Of a stretch of DNA of 20,817 nt, positions 1-9,037 are shown in pieces. Positions within the stretch are counted from its first letter, which is position 1, and every line of letters starts with the position of its first letter. The DNA is taken from contig JAUCBJ010000982.1 of the NCBI GenBank assembly GCA_032718475.1, forward strand, positions 1 to 20,817, given 5' to 3'. The stretch comes from Nemertoderma westbladi (taxonomy: Eukaryota; Xenacoelomorpha; Nemertodermatida; Nemertodermatidae). The notes below the pieces were generated by a model. The model worked only from the letters and a program-made list of their open reading frames with translations. It was not told the DNA's origin and ran no database searches. Position numbers and translations under genes: made by a program.

Positions 1-106
1 TGCAAGAGTCCCCATATGTGATAGAGCCTGTCACTTCTATGCTATATCAGTTCAGTACATGGTAGGCCAATACTTAGGCTGTTAGGCCACCAGTATTGGT
101 TCTGAA

Positions 107-150
107 GTTTGGAAGCAGTGGAATTGTGGTTTGGAAGCAGTGGAATTGTG
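107..150. repeat. exact 22-bp tandem duplication
   Basis: The 22-base word beginning gtttggaagcagtgg is present twice in direct succession, at 107-128 and 129-150, with no differences. This suggests a very recent slippage or duplication event. No coding sequence is associated. Confidence 0.9.
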
Positions 151-690
151 CACTGGAAGGCACCCAACCACCCAGACCACTCACCGTGGTCTGGTGGTAC
201 TTTAAATTAATCTAATTAATCTAATCTAATTATTAATTAATCATAATAATTAATTTATCTAATCTAAAGCCCGGTTTCCATGGTTTAACATACTGTAGCT
301 ACTGTACTATAGCTATATTACTATATACTAATACTAATATATATTATAGCTAAATTGCAAGTAATGCTAGCTGTAGTAATACTACAGCAGCAATAGTACT
401 ATACTAATTAATACTACAATAGTAATACTAACAGTTGGCCGTGTCTCACAGCTACCTCCTACTGTATTTCAGATACTCTCATCCCGGTTTCACAACACTA
501 CTGCCACTAAATGTGCCAAAGTAAACTGCCACAGTACTGGTTCTGCTACTGCAGTACCTACAAAATCTATATATATAATTATGTCAATCAAGAGATTAAA
601 TAATGTTTTTATAATCTGAGGCGAATCGGAGCAGCACTTAAGCTGCTTAGCGATAGTCCAGGCATTATTAAAAAAAAGGGTTGAAAAACC
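151..690. other. AT-rich non-coding stretch
   Basis: This stretch contains runs of TTAATTAATCTAA-type sequence (about 200-270) and loosely repeated CTGTAGTAATACTA words (about 295-435). I see no coding-like ORF. The short open frame on the minus strand at 490-711 has no recognisable content. Confidence 0.6.
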
Positions 691-694
691 AATA

Positions 695-1018
695 CGAATA
701 AAAAAAGGCAATTAAAAACTGGTATTGAAGAAAAATAAACGGTAGTAAAAAACAGTAAGAAAAAGGCAAATAAATCATGGTAGGGCCTATTAAAAAGGAA
801 AGTCAAAACTTTTATAGGCAGTAAAGAAAAAATGAATAGTAAAAACCAGGTAAAAAAAGGCATTTAAAAACTGGTGATAAAATAAGAATGTAAAAACTAA
901 TAATAAAGAAATGGGAAGAAAACCAGTAAGAAAAACGGCAAGTAATGTCTGGTAGGCCTAATAAAAAAGGAAAGTAAAAACTGGAAATTTGTAATAGAAA
1001 AGGAAAGTAAAAACTGAT
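695..1018. repeat. diverged ~160-170 bp dimer, A/G-rich
   Basis: Two diverged copies of one purine-rich block are visible. The words aaaaaggcaattaaaaactgg (about 702) and aaaaaggcatttaaaaactgg (about 854) correspond. So do agtaagaaaaaggcaa (about 754) and agtaagaaaaacggcaa (about 926), and the two forms of gtaggcctaataaaaaagg (about 780 and 951). The offsets are about 153-172 bases, so the repeat is imperfect with indels. Minus-strand open frames here exist only because the block is T-rich on that strand. Confidence 0.55.
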
Positions 1019-1019
1019 A

Positions 1020-1436
1020 GATTGCTCAACCACTGATACCTCCTTGGTTTGGCCGCTGGTTCCTATTGCTACTTCGATCTTTCTATCTAAACCATCTACC
1101 TGTACTTCACACATTCATTTAAGTCTCTTTGGGTTGTGAACTCATAACTCAGTTCTACCCGGTAGTTACTGGTATGATTTCTTGTAGTTCAATTTTAATT
1201 TTAATAGCGCTCATAGTACTTTCACACCTCACATACTGTACTGATGTTACTCTTATTCCACTGTGCCACTGTTTTAGTAGCATTCTTACAGGTAGGCCTT
1301 CATTCACTTAATTACTTAAATTTACTGTGCAAATTTTCAATTATAATTAAATTAAAATCGTATTCATACCTTAAAATAATTGTGCTGTCATTTTCACATA
1401 TATACATATAATAAATACAATGCAATTATACGAATT
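1020..1436. other. non-coding, nothing recognised
   Basis: Ordinary AT-rich sequence. The 60-residue plus-strand frame at 1129-1311 is hydrophobic and low-complexity and resembles no family I know. Confidence 0.5.
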
Positions 1437-1560
1437 CAGTTCATATAGGTGTCAAGTATAATTGCTTTACTTCCAGTTACTTTTACTCATTTTATAAAGG
1501 TATTAAGTATAATTGCAGTAATTCAAGTTACTTTTTTACTCATTTCATAAAGTTGTCAAT
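1437..1560. repeat. ~60-bp minisatellite, left part of a split array
   Basis: Two or more units of the form ttcataaaggtgtcaagta followed by taattgcagtaattcaagtt and acttttttactca. The same unit returns at 2147-2325, after about 590 bases of unrelated and partly GC-rich sequence, so the two blocks look like one interrupted array. Confidence 0.65.
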
Positions 1561-1730
1561 TTTTTTTATAATACAATAACAATTCATCAAATCTAACCAC
1601 TTTTTTTACAACTTTCCGAAACAAAATGTAAATAAACGCCCACCACCTATACAGATATGTAAATATAAAATAATGTAAATAATTAAAAATGAAACAGTCT
1701 GGCAGTACTGTACTACTGTTCGGCCGCTTC

Positions 1731-1990
1731 TCAAGTAGTGAGCGGGAGACCCGCCCCATCCTCGAGCCCCAGCCCACTGCGCCACCTTACCCTAGAGCCA
1801 CGCAGGCAGTGGGAGGAGCCACGGATGATGGCAAAGTCCCTGAATTCCTGTGGAGACAGGTCAAACTGGTGTTCCACCAATGGGACTGACGAAACCCATC
1901 CGCCTGTCTTCATCTCGGTCAGTGTATGGGCGGTATCGCCACCCTCGACGGCCACGCCCACGCCCACCACCTCGTCGTGGGTGAGTGCTC
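1731..1990 (-). pseudogene. GC-rich coding-like island, possible non-LTR retroelement tail
   Basis: This GC-rich island stands out from its AT-rich surroundings and is open on the minus strand for about 79 codons down to 1731. Its middle reads WVSSVPLVEHQFDLSPQEFR. That resembles the segment 'W(L)xxLPLxxxGFxLxxxEFRDALxLRYGW' which I associate with proteins linked to invertebrate reverse transcriptases, where a CxCG cysteine/histidine cluster follows. That cluster is not visible here, so the copy would be truncated or diverged. A T8 run at about 1559 lies at the left edge, where a minus-strand retrocopy would have its poly(A) tail. Alternatives are a host exon, because GTAAGG lies near 1785 on the minus strand, or a plus-strand exon ending at GTGAGT near 1980. 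The retroelement reading rests on family memory only. Confidence 0.35.
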
Positions 1991-2146
1991 ATAATATTAA
2001 TAATAGGCCATGTTTCTAGGTATGCTTAATAATAAATTTGGTGCACACCACTTGTGTTTGTTTTTTTAAATAACCCATTTAGAGGAAAAGGAGCAGGTTA
2101 ATGAGGCGGGCTTTTCTAACCAAAACAATAAACGATCACTTTTCCA

Positions 2147-2325
2147 TTCAAATATAATTGCTTTACTCAAGCAAGTATAATTGCAGTAAATCAAGTTACT
2201 TTTTTTACTCAGTTCATAAAGGTGTCAAATATATTGCTCTAGGCCTACTCCAGTTAATTTTATTCAGTTCATAAAGGTTTAGAAGTATAATTGCACTATT
2301 TCAATGTACTTTTATTTCCAATATC
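2147..2325. repeat. ~60-bp minisatellite, right part of a split array
   Basis: About three units matching the block at 1437-1560, for example caagtataattgcagtaaat followed by caagttactttttttactca and gttcataaaggtgtc. The units are diverged by substitutions and small indels. Confidence 0.65.
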
Positions 2326-2418
2326 TTGCTGAATGTTTGATAGGCCTACATCTGATGCAGAAAACAATATTTGTTTTTGTCAAGGATTTGCAGAAATCGT
2401 CTTATCTTAAAGCTTAAA

Positions 2419-2657
2419 GCTCTTGGCCCTCTAGGCGACAGTTAGACAACACTGACACCATTGCGTATCAGATTGATTAATTAGGATAATCAATTAAACC
2501 CTAATTAGGAGTCATAAGACACCTATTAGGGCTTAATTGTACTAATTAATTGATGACACCTGTCAATTAGGGTCTAATTAGCCTAATTAGGAGGTGTTAC
2601 CCAGACAGTATGGCGCCAGGCAGTGGGGTCTAACTGTCACCGAGCTGGCCAAGACTC
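2419..2657. mobile_element. fold-back MITE-like element (~240 bp)
   Basis: The left end (about 2420-2462: CTCTTGGCC ... GACAGTTAGAC ... CACTG ... CCAT) is repeated in inverted orientation at about 2610-2656 (ATGG ... CAGTG ... GTCTAACTGTC ... GGCCAAGAC), giving imperfect arms of about 45 bases. The interior is filled with AATTAGG/CCTAATT words in both orientations. It has no coding capacity. I could not identify a target-site duplication, so the superfamily is unknown. Confidence 0.6.
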
Positions 2658-3030
2658 TACTACTAATGTAGTTGAAGGGAAGATAGTTTGTCCATGTTGC
2701 TGTTCAGAATTAAAGTCCAGTATATCAAAAAAGTTGATTGTACGTACATCTCCATAAGAACATTACCTAGTAGTACATTACCCACATTGTAGACGTACTG
2801 CCCATGGTTATCGCCAACAAGACAGAGCCGACAATCAGCTAACTGATATTGTGCATGTGTGTTTTGTGAAGTTCAATTATTTTATATTATTTTATATAAT
2901 TAGTTGGCACATCATACTTTCTATTTAAAGTGTACATACATATAATATATCATTTGTATTTTTAAATTGTTACTTTTTCGCTCAAATATACCCAAAACCC
3001 TTTTTTCCCAATCAGGACAATTACTTTGCT
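2658..3030. other. non-coding, nothing recognised
   Basis: AT-rich sequence without a coding-like frame, a repeat array or an RNA signature that I can support. Confidence 0.5.
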
Positions 3031-3035
3031 GAAGA

Positions 3036-3631
3036 TTAAGAAGTTCCGTGATGTTCCCATGACAATACCTGTTCCCTCTTCCCTTTTTCTTTAGATGGCA
3101 ACTGTGAGCCGGAAATTTTCAAGACAAGGGGTAGCACATCAACAGTAACCTTGCCTTTTTCTGCTACTGACTCATTGAAAAGGACCTTGGCCCTTTCCTC
3201 TTTGCCAGCAGCATAATTTAGTGAGATAGCTGACCATGAGACGCCTATCACATACTTGTATGTTAGTACAAGAACATGTAAAAGTAAATAGGCATGGGAT
3301 GGTGGGGACAAAAAAAACTCATCACTACAGGCCGGGTAGTGATATTTCCAGCCCAGAAATCTTGGTTTAATAAACATTCCCCTTCACCATCCGTTGTTGT
3401 CAGTCCAAGAGACTTCATGATATCCATGGTTTTGTTTGAAAAAATGTTTTTGTGTTCAATTAACACTGCTTCAGAACGTTCTAGGTACTGAGTATCCTTC
3501 ACCATTCCTTGGTAACAATTTCCTTCACCCTTATTATAAGTCTCAATTACTTTCTTTGTTGTGGGGCCATGATTGGTCCACACAACTGCATAATAATGCT
3601 CAATTACTTTCTTTGACTCACAATTAAACAA
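3036..3631 (-). pseudogene. unrecognised coding-like sequence with one frameshift
   Basis: Reading leftwards, one minus-strand frame is open from 3631 to about 3310. A second frame continues without a stop to TAA at 3036. The switch coincides with an A8/T8 run at about 3308-3315, which is a typical slippage site. Together they give about 198 codons with varied, protein-like composition, including WSAISLNYAAGKEERAKVLF and VTVDVLPLVLKISGS. Within it, KKVIEHY and KKVIETY come from a 58-base-spaced direct repeat of caattactttctttg. I recognise no family, signal peptide or membrane segment. No ATG start is evident at the right end, so it may be an exon or a fragment of a mobile-element gene. Confidence 0.4.
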
Positions 3632-3639
3632 ACATTGTT

Positions 3640-4265
3640 ATGTAACCAAGGAATCACGCAAATATTTTCCTTTTTAATTTCATTCCAAAAATAGATCTGT
3701 GACATTTAGTTGAAGCAACACTAACACTCACACTGAGCAACTCACTACACTTCAAACTTTACAAAGTTCACCACTCTGACTCCCTCTACATTGTTTATTA
3801 TAGCCGTAGGTTGGTAATTATACTTAGTAATAATGGATAATTGATTAACCCAATTAGTCGCTTGGCAGTTGTTAGAGCACTCTCCATTATATTTTGCAAG
3901 GAATTCAGTGGTATAAATTTTAAAATGCGATAATTATGTATCAAATGCGCTTAGCATTCATATTTTTTCCTATGTAAGTCTATGGGGAAAATGCAGCTAG
4001 ATTGGTTCTGGCGACGAAATTTTGGCGTTCAAAAGGACAATATCGGGCATTGTGTTCCTAACTGCCCGGGTTCCAGTCAGCCAAACTTTTACTGTACTAT
4101 CATCCGAACAGCTGGCTAACCGGGACCCGTTGAACCGAACACACCAAACCCTCCCAGAATGCCCCACCCAGTTAGAAACCTCTTATATTTCCTACCAGTA
4201 TTGATATTAATGAAATCCCCCTGTTGGACCCACATGTTGCTATGACGTCCCGGTTGGAGGGATTT
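3640..4265. other. non-coding, nothing recognised
   Basis: No supported gene. Around 4030-4190 the base composition rises and a 60-codon plus-strand frame occurs, but its translation shows no recognisable pattern. Confidence 0.45.
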
Positions 4266-4779
4266 ATGTCTATTCCTGCCCTCCATTCATCCCCCCCCCC
4301 ACCAATCCCTAACTCCCTCTCCGCTACCTCCACTACGACCCTCCAACCGGTCGCTCCCCACTCCCAGACAGTCACCGACCCACCCCTATAGGTTCCCGAG
4401 GCAACGCGGTTCCCGTCCGTAGAAACCGCGACTCTGAAGTAATCGATAGAACCTCCGGATCGCGGTAGATAATCCTTTTTGTAGAGAGTTGATGACTTTA
4501 TCTATTCCTGCCCTCCATTCATCCCCCCCCCCCCCCACCAATCCCTAACTCCCTCTCCGCTACCTCCACTACGACCCTCCAACCGGTCGCTCCCCACTCC
4601 CAGACAGTCACCGACCAACCCCTATAGGTTCCCGAGGCAACGCGGTTCCCGTCCGTAGAAACCGCGACTCTGAAGTAATCGATAGAACCTCCGGATCGCG
4701 GTAGATAATCCTTTTTGTAGAGAGTTGATGAGTTTATGATACAGGGGAGGTTGTTGTGAAACACAAAAGACAACGTCAT
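4172..4779 (-). pseudogene. duplicated beta-propeller-like repeat peptide
   Basis: Both copies of the tandem duplication encode, on the minus strand, VAVSTDGNRVASGTY followed by WSVTVWEWGATGW. This resembles blades of WD40/FG-GAP-like propellers ('VSLSxDGNRVAxG ... GxVxVYEWNGSxW'). In the left copy the frame runs on through a glycine run to DINPSNRDVIATCGSNRGIS, another blade-like phrase. In the right copy a longer C/G run (14 against 10 bases) shifts the frame to an early stop. Neither copy makes a full propeller of 6-7 blades. It may be one exon of a larger gene or a decayed fragment. The family assignment is by pattern only. Confidence 0.3.
4269..4737. repeat. 232-bp tandem duplication with C-run length difference
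   Basis: Copy 1 is 4269-4500 and copy 2 is 4501 to about 4737. They are nearly identical apart from the C-run (10 against 14) and a few substitutions such as cgacccacccc against cgaccaacccc. The high identity implies a recent event. Confidence 0.9.
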
Positions 4780-5316
4780 CGGTACCCGAGATCAGTTTGA
4801 GTTCCCGGATCATCGCCATTGTTATGGGGATTATTGAATCTAAAAGATAAAATAAAGTAAATTTCCCTAAGAGGGATTTGTTGGTGGGGGAGGTCATAAA
4901 AAAGGGGCATGGTTTTTTGGGGGAAGAATAATTATCTACATTTTTAAAATAAATATCTGTTTAAAAGCAGTGAATATATTTTTGAATATTATTTGAAGTA
5001 GGCCCTATAATATTCGAAGCGCAATATAAATAATTATAGCAATTTGAACAATTTACTGCAGTGTTTCTCTGATTGTTACGAGGTATCTACTGTCTATTTT
5101 GTGAAAGTTATGTTTATGTCACCGGCAATCACATTATTCGTAATTTTGATGCCTTTTCTTCTTCTCTTCACCTTTGTTACAACTGCGAAATTCTTCTCAA
5201 CTTTGTTACAACTGCGAAATAATTACGAAAATTACATATATTATAAAAAAATATAATAACTATGTTAACATATTAAATGTATCAACAAATTTTACAATTT
5301 ATTTTAAAATTTAAAT
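4740..5316. other. AT-rich non-coding stretch with a small duplication
   Basis: At 5158-5219 a ~30-base unit ending ctttgttacaactgcgaaa occurs twice in tandem. No coding sequence can be supported; the hydrophobic 70-codon plus-strand frame at 5044-5256 runs through this duplication. Confidence 0.5.
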
Positions 5317-5650
5317 CCCAAGTTTCCTTGAGGGTAAGTTGTCTGCAGCTACATTCTGTTTTCTTAAGAGTCTAGAGTATCCAAAGTTTCCTTTGTGGTA
5401 AGTTGCCTGCAGCTATGTCCTATTTTATTAGAGTCTACCAAGTTTTCTTGGTTTTAAATTGCCTGCAGCTATACTCTTTTGAGTCTACCAAGTTTTCGTG
5501 GTTTTAAATTGCCTGCAGCTATACACTTCTTAGTCTCTCAAGTTTCCTTGGTTGTAATTTGCCTCCAGCTATACTATGTTCTTAGAGTCTACCAAGTTCC
5601 CTTGGCAGTAAGTTGCCTGCAGCTATACTCCCTTGGTTGTAAGTTGCCTC
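5317..5650. repeat. 50-60 bp minisatellite with an internal hairpin in each unit
   Basis: Six to seven units each contain ACCAAG-ttnn-CTTGGT, then about three to eight bases of t/a/g-rich sequence, then TTGCCTGCAGCTATACTC and AGTCT. The best unit, accaagttttcttggt at about 5438, can form a 6-bp stem with a TTTT loop. Neighbouring units keep most of the stem with single changes. The last unit runs into the 156-bp direct repeat. The array lies just beyond the 3' end of the Helitron-like coding region on the minus strand. Confidence 0.8.
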
Positions 5651-5942
5651 CGTGTATGGGAATCTATAAATAGGAATACTCTATGCAGAAGCAAGATTTA
5701 TATATATATATATCTGCAACAAAGATTGGAATTATGCAATAGGAGCATATAAAATATACTGAGAGATCGATGGTTTACACGATGGTTATACTCCCTTGGT
5801 TGTAAGTTGCCTCCGTGTATGGGAATCTATAAATAGGAATACTCTATGCAGAAGCAAGATTTATATATATATATATCTGCAACAAAGATTGGAATTATGC
5901 AATAGGAGCATATAAAATATACTGAGAGATCGATGGTTTACA
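5624..5942. repeat. 156-bp direct repeat, two near-identical copies
   Basis: The block at 5624-5779 recurs at 5787-5942, separated by the 7-base spacer cgatggt. I see no difference between the copies, including the (TA)n tract and the word gagagatcgatggtttaca at their ends. The right copy abuts the last Helitron-like coding codons, so it may mark the 3' terminal region of that element. Confidence 0.9.
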
Positions 5943-6330
5943 TATTTTCAGCTTGAAATTGTTGACTTCTCCATCATCATCATTATATACTTTAGTATTC
6001 CAATTTCGAACTATCTCAACACCAACTTGAAAAACATACTCTCGCCCAACAATTGTATCCCCACCAGCTTTTCCTGTATTAGTAAGAGCATGCCATTCAG
6101 TTTCAAATTCTTTACGGTATCGAGTATTAAGGTCACCCTTTCCTTCACCTGGAAAGCCACTGACAAAGGCATACAGAGCCCAAGGGTGATATGCAGAATT
6201 CCTTGTAAAATCAGAACCTGTTTTGTTCTGATGAGCCAGCAACCTTGCTTTTAGTTCTATAGTTTGACCTATATAACTTTATCACGGAACATAATACTTA
6301 TCAACATATAGACAAATCCTGTATAAGAAG
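5943..6330 (-). pseudogene. GIY-YIG nuclease domain, C-terminal to the helicase
   Basis: GFVYMLIS (6296-6319) is followed after the family's usual 10-11 residue gap by YIGQT (6261-6275), then by ELKARLLAHQ. This gives the GIY-YIG pair, the conserved arginine helix and the histidine. Further on come HPWALYAFVSGFPGEGKG and FETEWHAL (6090-6110). PW ... GFP ... FExEW resembles the SLX1 subgroup, where the glutamate binds the catalytic metal. A one-base deletion between GFVY and YIG breaks the frame, and a TGA lies a few codons before GFVY. The segment follows helicase motif VI at a spacing expected of one polypeptide. Family function is cutting of branched or double-stranded DNA; its role in the element is inference. 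The product ends at or near the 156-bp repeat. Confidence 0.75.
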
Positions 6331-6359
6331 AAGGAATATCTATATAGTATGGTCAGAAA

Positions 6360-7860
6360 GGATGTTTTTCAAATGTTATAGGATCTTGGGATACTCCAGC
6401 GACAAGAACATTGAGACCTCTCAATAAGTGTTTAATATAATCTTGATTTGGCGATTTCTTACTCATCAAGATTCGTATACAATTGAAAGTTTCCTCCATG
6501 ATTCCAACAAATGAAAAGTTACCAAGATCGAATACCCTAGAAATAAGCGTGGTTATTTGCGTTTTCAGCCAAATCTTATATTTATTCTTAATATCAATAG
6601 TTATTTGAGTTGCTAATGATGGCGCATCTTGACCTTGAACACCTTTTTTGGTGCCTGCACAAAAGTATTGTATGTATACGTCTTCCCATTATCGCATTCC
6701 TGCCATAACCAACAACTGTAGGAGGGGCTGTTTACATTGGGATAATTTAACTGATGGCCATGTATTTGCACTTTCAGGGTTTATCCGAAGGCATCCTTTA
6801 GGGACAACAGCTGCTTCCAGTGTATCATCACAATCAGCTGGCACTTTCGTAAGAATACACAATTGGCCATTAGAAAATTTAGGTTGCACAGATTGTCTGT
6901 TATATGTGAAACGGAGGATCTGGTTTAGGAACAGAATCAATTCCTGTGGTTCATGACACGATCTGGTTATAGAATTGATGATACTAGTTGAATCAGTATC
7001 CCTCCAAGAACTATCGTCTCCAGGATTTCCACTACTTACTTGATCACGGCTAGCAATTGATAGCAATTGTCCCAACTTCACTCTGGTGATGTAAAAGATA
7101 ATTTTGTAATACCTCCTGTTCACCAGCCTGAGTTCCTACAAACTTCAGTACGTCATTTGGGACATCATCCGAACTATCAAGAAAATTGCAGCGCCTCTTT
7201 AAGATCGCAATCAACTGATCAATCAAATTTGGCGATGGATTTGATGTTTATAACAAGTTGCAATTCTTGATCATTTGCACTATGTACATAATGTTTGCAA
7301 AGCATAACTGTAAAGGTTGTAATGAAGTGGGTGCTAAGCCAAACAACTCGGACCTCAACAGGCTCTAGTTGGCAATGATCTCCACAGCCTATGAATAGTT
7401 TTCCACCAAATGGTCTTTGTGTATTACATATTCTTCGGAGTACAAGATCAATGGCTGCCAGTTGCTCGCAGGAAAGCATGCCACATTCCTCAAAGAAAAT
7501 TATATTCAATCGTTTAAGTAAAGCAAGTTTAGATGGACTTATTGCTAAACTTAAGAGACATTCTTGGGCTAATCCAGTGGAGGTTATTTTTCCATGATGC
7601 ACACCAAATGGCATAAGTAAGTGAAGATGTTCACCACCCAATACTCTGGCCCTCTCACTTGTAATTGCTGTGAGCATAACATTCAGGCCACAAACAAGGC
7701 TATAAACCATGGCTTCCAACATTACTGTTGTCTTGCCAACACCTGGTGCTCCTACTAACCATGGAGAATGATCAAATGTTGTCGAAGGATGCTGATATTT
7801 ATCTATTGCATTTACCAGTACCTGCAACTTGAATAGATTTCAATAGAGGCTTCCAATTAA
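6360..7860 (-). pseudogene. PIF1-like SF1 helicase domain
   Basis: An ATP-driven DNA helicase of the PIF1/Helitron group. The motifs, read leftwards, are Walker A GAPGVGKTT (about 7728-7754), the Walker B region IIFFEECGMLS (about 7480-7507), PFGGKLFIGCGDHCQLEPV carrying the GD.xQL motif III (about 7358-7400), FSNGQLCILTKVP like the NGx motif V (about 6850-6890), and ISRVFDLGNFSFVG as motif VI (about 6503-6550). The DE of the usual Walker B is EE here. The coding is broken: after motif III the frame shifts near 7220, again near 7060, and again near 6650. Between the lesions the reading stays protein-like without further stops. After motif VI about 60 residues lead to the GIY-YIG domain. Confidence 0.85.
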
Positions 7861-8086
7861 GGGGGAATTCTCGGGTGGCTTTTATTAATTGACGATCCTG
7901 TGGAAATACGTCCTCCTCATTGGGTAATACCAATCCATCTCTCTCATATAGAGCATCAACCAAATTTCTACGTCTCATATCCTCTATGTTTTGCACTTGT
8001 TCCGTGGCCTGATCCCGAATACTGTCCTCATAAAAGAGAGGTATTGACTCATAAAGCAAACCATTACCAGCGAAGAATATTTCCAA
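7799..8086 (-). pseudogene. linker between Rep and helicase of the Helitron-like element
   Basis: An open minus-strand frame with GNGLLYESIPLFYEDSIRD and a charged middle (VQNIEDMRRRNLVDALYERD), leading to FPLNWKPLLKSIQV. A one-step frame change at about 7830 then enters the helicase frame ahead of Walker A. It has no domain I recognise; position and frame continuity place it between Rep and helicase. Confidence 0.5.
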
Positions 8087-9037
8087 TTGATTGAAATGTT
8101 AGGTCCTTCATGACATATGATTCCTCTGCAGGAATATTGTTATCATTAGATGTAAGGTTTGCTCTGAGGAATGAAGTCCGAATATCTTGGACAGATAGAA
8201 GATCTAACTCTGTCTCAAAGCTACCAAAAACATATGCCAAATGGAATAAGCCATAAAGCATAAAGCCCATCAGTAATGCAACAAATCCTATTAAGGGTGT
8301 ATCCTCTTTAGACTCTGGATGGAGAGTTATTCCGCTGTGTATATGTAGCATATTTGCTACTGGGGAACCTTGATCTTGTGCCTCCATTCGCTGCCAAATA
8401 TATTTGACATTACCAAAAGGTTTGTCCTTCCCATGTTCAATCCATTAACTTAAATGAAGTGCAAAGCGATTCCAACATCGGGTAAATAATATAGTATGCT
8501 TTTCCATGGCTATTGCTAATCTTTACCAAAAAGATGGTCATATAAATTAGAAACTGCCTCGAAAGCAGGTTGCAATGCCAGGAGTATAGGCATATTATTA
8601 TATGTTTCTGTAAAGAAGTAATTCCAGTAACCATATCGTAATAATGCTGATAATTCTCTTACCCGTCGGCGGGATTCCATCTCATCAAAATGCAATATAG
8701 TGTCAGATGTACCACATGGGAGACGTTCTTCACCCTCACAGACTTGCTCAAATCATGATGGTAAATGATCTGATGGTCTGATGTAATTACCATCATTATG
8801 ACGTCGGCCTTTCCCATGACGGGTAAATTCGTATATGTCACGACGATGCTCTAGCATTAGTCTATTAGCCAAATCAAAACCAAGATTTGGTGTGCTCAGT
8901 TGATAATAAATAGGGTCGAGATCAACCCAACAAGAAGACAATCCATTATAATTGCCCATGGCTTCAACAGTATCATAACTATTTGCATACTTTCCCTTCC
9001 ATGCTGCATGGACTATATGTGGAGATATGGTTGCCAA
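8064..9037 (-). pseudogene. Helitron-like Rep (HUH) region
   Basis: From 9037 leftwards one frame runs to DHLPS, crosses a TGA at 8753, and continues through RRRVRELSALLRYGYWNYFF and TETYNN to a TAG near 8515. The adjacent frame then gives GNVKYIWQRMEAQDQGSP and MLHIHSGITLHP. WxYFxTxTxN, the W-x-R-x-E-x-QDxGSP stretch and the HIH triplet (8337-8345) fit the Helitron_like_N Rep, where HUH binds the metal. Downstream the catalytic tyrosine region cannot be recognised. The stretch from 8325 to about 8064 looks shortened or scrambled before the linker to the helicase. Two stops and at least two frameshifts make it inactive. Confidence 0.6.

Noticed and set aside
609-1114. Phe/Leu-rich minus-strand frames suggesting membrane proteins
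   Set aside because: The hydrophobicity results from T-rich repeat sequence; the frames lie wholly inside the diverged A/G-rich dimer.
1738-1985. Plus-strand exon ending at GTGAGT near 1980
   Set aside because: A good donor sequence exists, but the plus-strand translations are Pro/Ser/Thr-rich shadows; the minus strand gives the more protein-like reading.
5317-5650. Possible CRISPR-like array
   Set aside because: Repeats and spacers are both related from unit to unit; this is a minisatellite, not conserved repeats with unique spacers, and the genome is eukaryotic.
6689-7123. Independent gene on the minus strand
   Set aside because: Its content (QELILFLNQILRF, FSNGQLCILTKVP) fits between helicase motifs III and VI, so it is part of the broken helicase.
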